Assembly (NCBI GenBank): GCA_030765605.1
Contig: JAVCCG010000107.1
Coordinates: forward strand, 20,380 to 84,379
Reading direction: 5' to 3'
Source: Candidatus Alcyoniella australis
GTDB lineage: Bacteria > Lernaellota > Lernaellaia > JAVCCG01 > Alcyoniellaceae
DNA: 64,000 nucleotides
The position numbers were made by a program, and so were the translations under genes. Below the pieces are notes generated by a model. That model saw only the letters and a program-made list of their open reading frames with translations, did no database searches and was not told the DNA's origin. Within the stretch, counting starts at the first letter, position 1; every line of letters begins with the position of its first letter. Shown here one piece after another: positions 62,380-64,000 of this stretch.

Positions 62380-63870
62380 TTACGGCAAATCCGGATTGCC
62401 CGAGAGCAGCAACACCCGGCCCGAGCCCGGAAGTCCATCGCCCAGATTCTGAGTGCCGGCCAACGCCTCTGCGTAACCATCGCCGTCCATATCAGGCACT
62501 CCGCGCACGCTCATCACTTTGGCGCCGCCCGCAAAGTAGTGCCACAGCTCTGTGCCGTCAACGCCGTCGAGCACCCAGATCCAGCTGGTGAATCCGCCGA
62601 CGACCACATCGTCGATCCCGTCGTCGTTCACGTCGGCGATGCGGTCCACGGCCCAGATAAGATCAGTGTCGTACCACGGCCAGAGCAGCGTGCCGTCAAC
62701 GCCGGAACACATGTACACTGCTTTACTCATCAGGCTGCTGAAGACCAGATCGGGAACGCCGTCAGAGTCCACGTCGGGCATCGGCACGATCCGCATCGGC
62801 TGTCCCGAGATTTGCGAGGTCCAGATCTGCGCGCCGTCCGCGCCGCTGAAGGCGATCACCTTGTACGCGCCCCAGGAGCCGGACAGCACGTCCTGCACAC
62901 CGTCGTAGTCAATGTCGTCGATTATCGCCGAGGCGTAGCTGTTGCCCGCCTCGGCCGACCAGATCTGGTTTCCGCTGTCGCTGTCCACGGCGAAGATCGT
63001 GCCGTCGTTGTCGCCGGTCATGAAAATCGCATCCTGTCCGGACCCGCCGCCGATATTCTCGATCGGGTCAGCGCCGTAGGCAACGTCGGTCGGGTCGTCG
63101 AAGTCCCAGACTTTTGCGCCGGTGGCGCCGTTGAGCAGGTAGCCCGAATCAGCGGAACTGCCGGCCCCGGCGATGATCTCGCTCACCCCGTCACCGGTGA
63201 CGTCCTGGATCGGGTTCACCTCGTAGATCCAGCCCGAGCTGGTCTCGCTGTAGGTGTTGAACAGCCACAGCACGTCGCCGTTGCTGCCGTCGATGGCATA
63301 CACCGAGCGGTTGCCCCAGGCCGTGCCCACCACTACGTCGGACATGCCGTCGGAGTTCAGGTCCGGGGTCACGGCCATTATGTTGTCGCCGTCGCCCGCC
63401 GCGTTGGACTCGTGGGGCGTTGCATGGTAGGTATGCGCGCCCCAAATCAGCTGCGCGGCCTTGCCCTTCCCGGGGACCCCGCTGATGCAGAACACGCTGT
63501 CCTCAGTGCCCTCCCCTGAGAGCGAATTGTAGCTCACGGCCAGCGGGTCGGGCACCAGGTCGCCGTCCGCGTCCTCGATCCAGCCCACGGTCTCCACGGT
63601 CCGCGGTCCGTAGGAAGTTTCCCAGGTCCAGATCAACTCGCCCTCGACCGGCTCGACGTCATCATCGTCATCGTCATCGTCGTCGTCATCATCGTCGACA
63701 TCATCGTCGAGGTCATCGTCGTCATCGTCGACAACGTCATCATCCCCCGCGTCATCGTCGGTGTCCGCATCGTCGTCGTCTCCGCCGGTATCACACGCGG
63801 TCAGCAATGTGAGCAGCGAAAGAAGGCAAACCAGCAGGAGAAATACAAAATCGATGTTTTTTTCACGCAT
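62380..63870 (-). CDS. FG-GAP/PQQ-type beta-propeller lipoprotein with poly-Asp linker
   Basis: A 496-residue lipoprotein. The lipobox is LLTAC (Cys26); residues 31-71 are a linker with 33 Asp in 41 residues. The rest consists of about seven repeats with calcium-type loops (DLNSDGMSDVVVG, DVTGDGVSEIIAG, DIDYDGVQDVLSG, DVDSDGVPDLVFS, DVNDDGIDDVVVG, DMDGDGYAEALAG), each followed by a WxF/W strand with Asp-Gly loops. The repeats form a propeller like FG-GAP or PQQ-binding proteins. It is probably surface-exposed and calcium-binding; the linker would hold it away from the membrane. Confidence 0.82.
   Translation of the reverse strand: MREKNIDFVFLLLVCLLSLLTLLTACDTGGDDDDADTDDDAGDDDVVDDDDDDLDDDVDDDDDDDDDDDDDVEPVEGELIWTWETSYGPRTVETVGWIEDADGDLVPDPLAVSYNSLSGEGTEDSVFCISGVPGKGKAAQLIWGAHTYHATPHESNAAGDGDNIMAVTPDLNSDGMSDVVVGTAWGNRSVYAIDGSNGDVLWLFNTYSETSSGWIYEVNPIQDVTGDGVSEIIAGAGSSADSGYLLNGATGAKVWDFDDPTDVAYGADPIENIGGGSGQDAIFMTGDNDGTIFAVDSDSGNQIWSAEAGNSYASAIIDDIDYDGVQDVLSGSWGAYKVIAFSGADGAQIWTSQISGQPMRIVPMPDVDSDGVPDLVFSSLMSKAVYMCSGVDGTLLWPWYDTDLIWAVDRIADVNDDGIDDVVVGGFTSWIWVLDGVDGTELWHYFAGGAKVMSVRGVPDMDGDGYAEALAGTQNLGDGLPGSGRVLLLSGNPDLP
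63655..63780. repeat. GAC/GTC trinucleotide tract encoding the aspartate linker
   Basis: About 125 bases of near-tandem ATC/GTC triplets on the plus strand (GAT/GAC codons on the minus strand), interrupted by a few Val, Leu, Ala and Thr codons. It is slippage-prone, so the length may vary between strains. Confidence 0.75.
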
Positions 63871-63895
63871 TTATCGCCATCCCCCCTCTCGCAGG

Positions 63896-63925
63896 AGGCT
63901 ATCCCAACCTGATTCGGGGTGTCAA
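63896..63925 (-). promoter_or_regulatory. Candidate promoter of the propeller lipoprotein gene
   Basis: On the minus strand a perfect TTGACA (63925-63920), an 18-base spacer and TAGCCT (63901-63896; 3 of 6). The distance to the ATG is about 25 bases and includes GGGGGGA as a possible ribosome site. The remaining 75 bases to the window edge show no gene. Confidence 0.4.
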
Positions 63926-64000
63926 CAAGAGCTCGTGGAACTGCTGCGGTCCTAAAAAATATACTCGGCACGATGGACCGCGACCTGTTCGGCTCCGCAA

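Overview
The window is about 64 kb of high-GC chromosome from a Gram-negative bacterium. It carries lipopolysaccharide genes (lpxK, kdsA, heptose and heptosyltransferase genes), a FadL-type outer-membrane porin and many lipoproteins. Several families are typical of the old deltaproteobacterial assemblage (Myxococcota, Desulfobacterota and neighbouring candidate phyla): DUF4388/J-domain/TPR proteins, an aldehyde:ferredoxin oxidoreductase, an EF-G paralogue, DUF4416, and lipoproteins with long aspartate tracts. The exact lineage cannot be fixed from sequence reading alone. I saw no rRNA, tRNA, CRISPR array, insertion sequence, phage or integron. No stretch longer than 300 bases lacks a gene; the largest gaps are 29935-30204 and 10190-10406, both between divergent genes.

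Left region (1-10.3 kb): the end of a thiolase and its DUF35 partner (+) meet a long minus-strand operon. In transcription order it encodes an iron alcohol dehydrogenase, an SCP2-like lipid-binding protein, a tungsten/molybdenum aldehyde:ferredoxin oxidoreductase, a FadL porin, a two-subunit B12-dependent acyl-CoA mutase, a TPR-like membrane protein and a membrane SGNH hydrolase. The mutase would be called methylmalonyl-CoA mutase by similarity. However, its two substrate-selecting residues are Phe92 and Gln210, the isobutyryl-CoA mutase pair. I infer a pathway that imports a hydrophobic alcohol or aldehyde, oxidises it to an acid and rearranges the acyl-CoA skeleton.

Middle region (10.4-33 kb, mostly +): a possibly leaderless unknown gene with a B12-type radical SAM gene; a GT2 glycosyltransferase (-); a receiver-like protein; a valS-nadC-birA-coaX cofactor operon; two large DUF4388/J-domain/TPR proteins, one with a pseudo-receiver; two unknown minus-strand genes with an EF-G paralogue; then purM, a flavin amine-oxidase/desaturase-like protein and rpmB.

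LPS region (33-49.8 kb, -): sixteen tightly packed or overlapping genes. They run from a zinc-ribbon protein and lpxK through a GmhB-adenylyltransferase fusion, a sugar epimerase, Trm112, kdsA, a transaldolase-like gene, five glycosyltransferase genes (one fused to an O-antigen ligase-like domain), hldA, DUF4416, yicC, gmk and spoT. This is a core/lipid A operon that runs directly into stringent-response and nucleotide genes.

Right region (49.9-64 kb): a secreted C25 (gingipain-like) peptidase (+) faces a minus-strand block dnaE-hfq-hflX followed by four envelope genes (FlgT-like, GNA1162/DUF799, CsgG, PEGA lipoprotein). Upstream of dnaE lie a twin-CX3C lipoprotein, a GT9-like protein and an FG-GAP-type lipoprotein with a 41-residue linker that is 80% aspartate.
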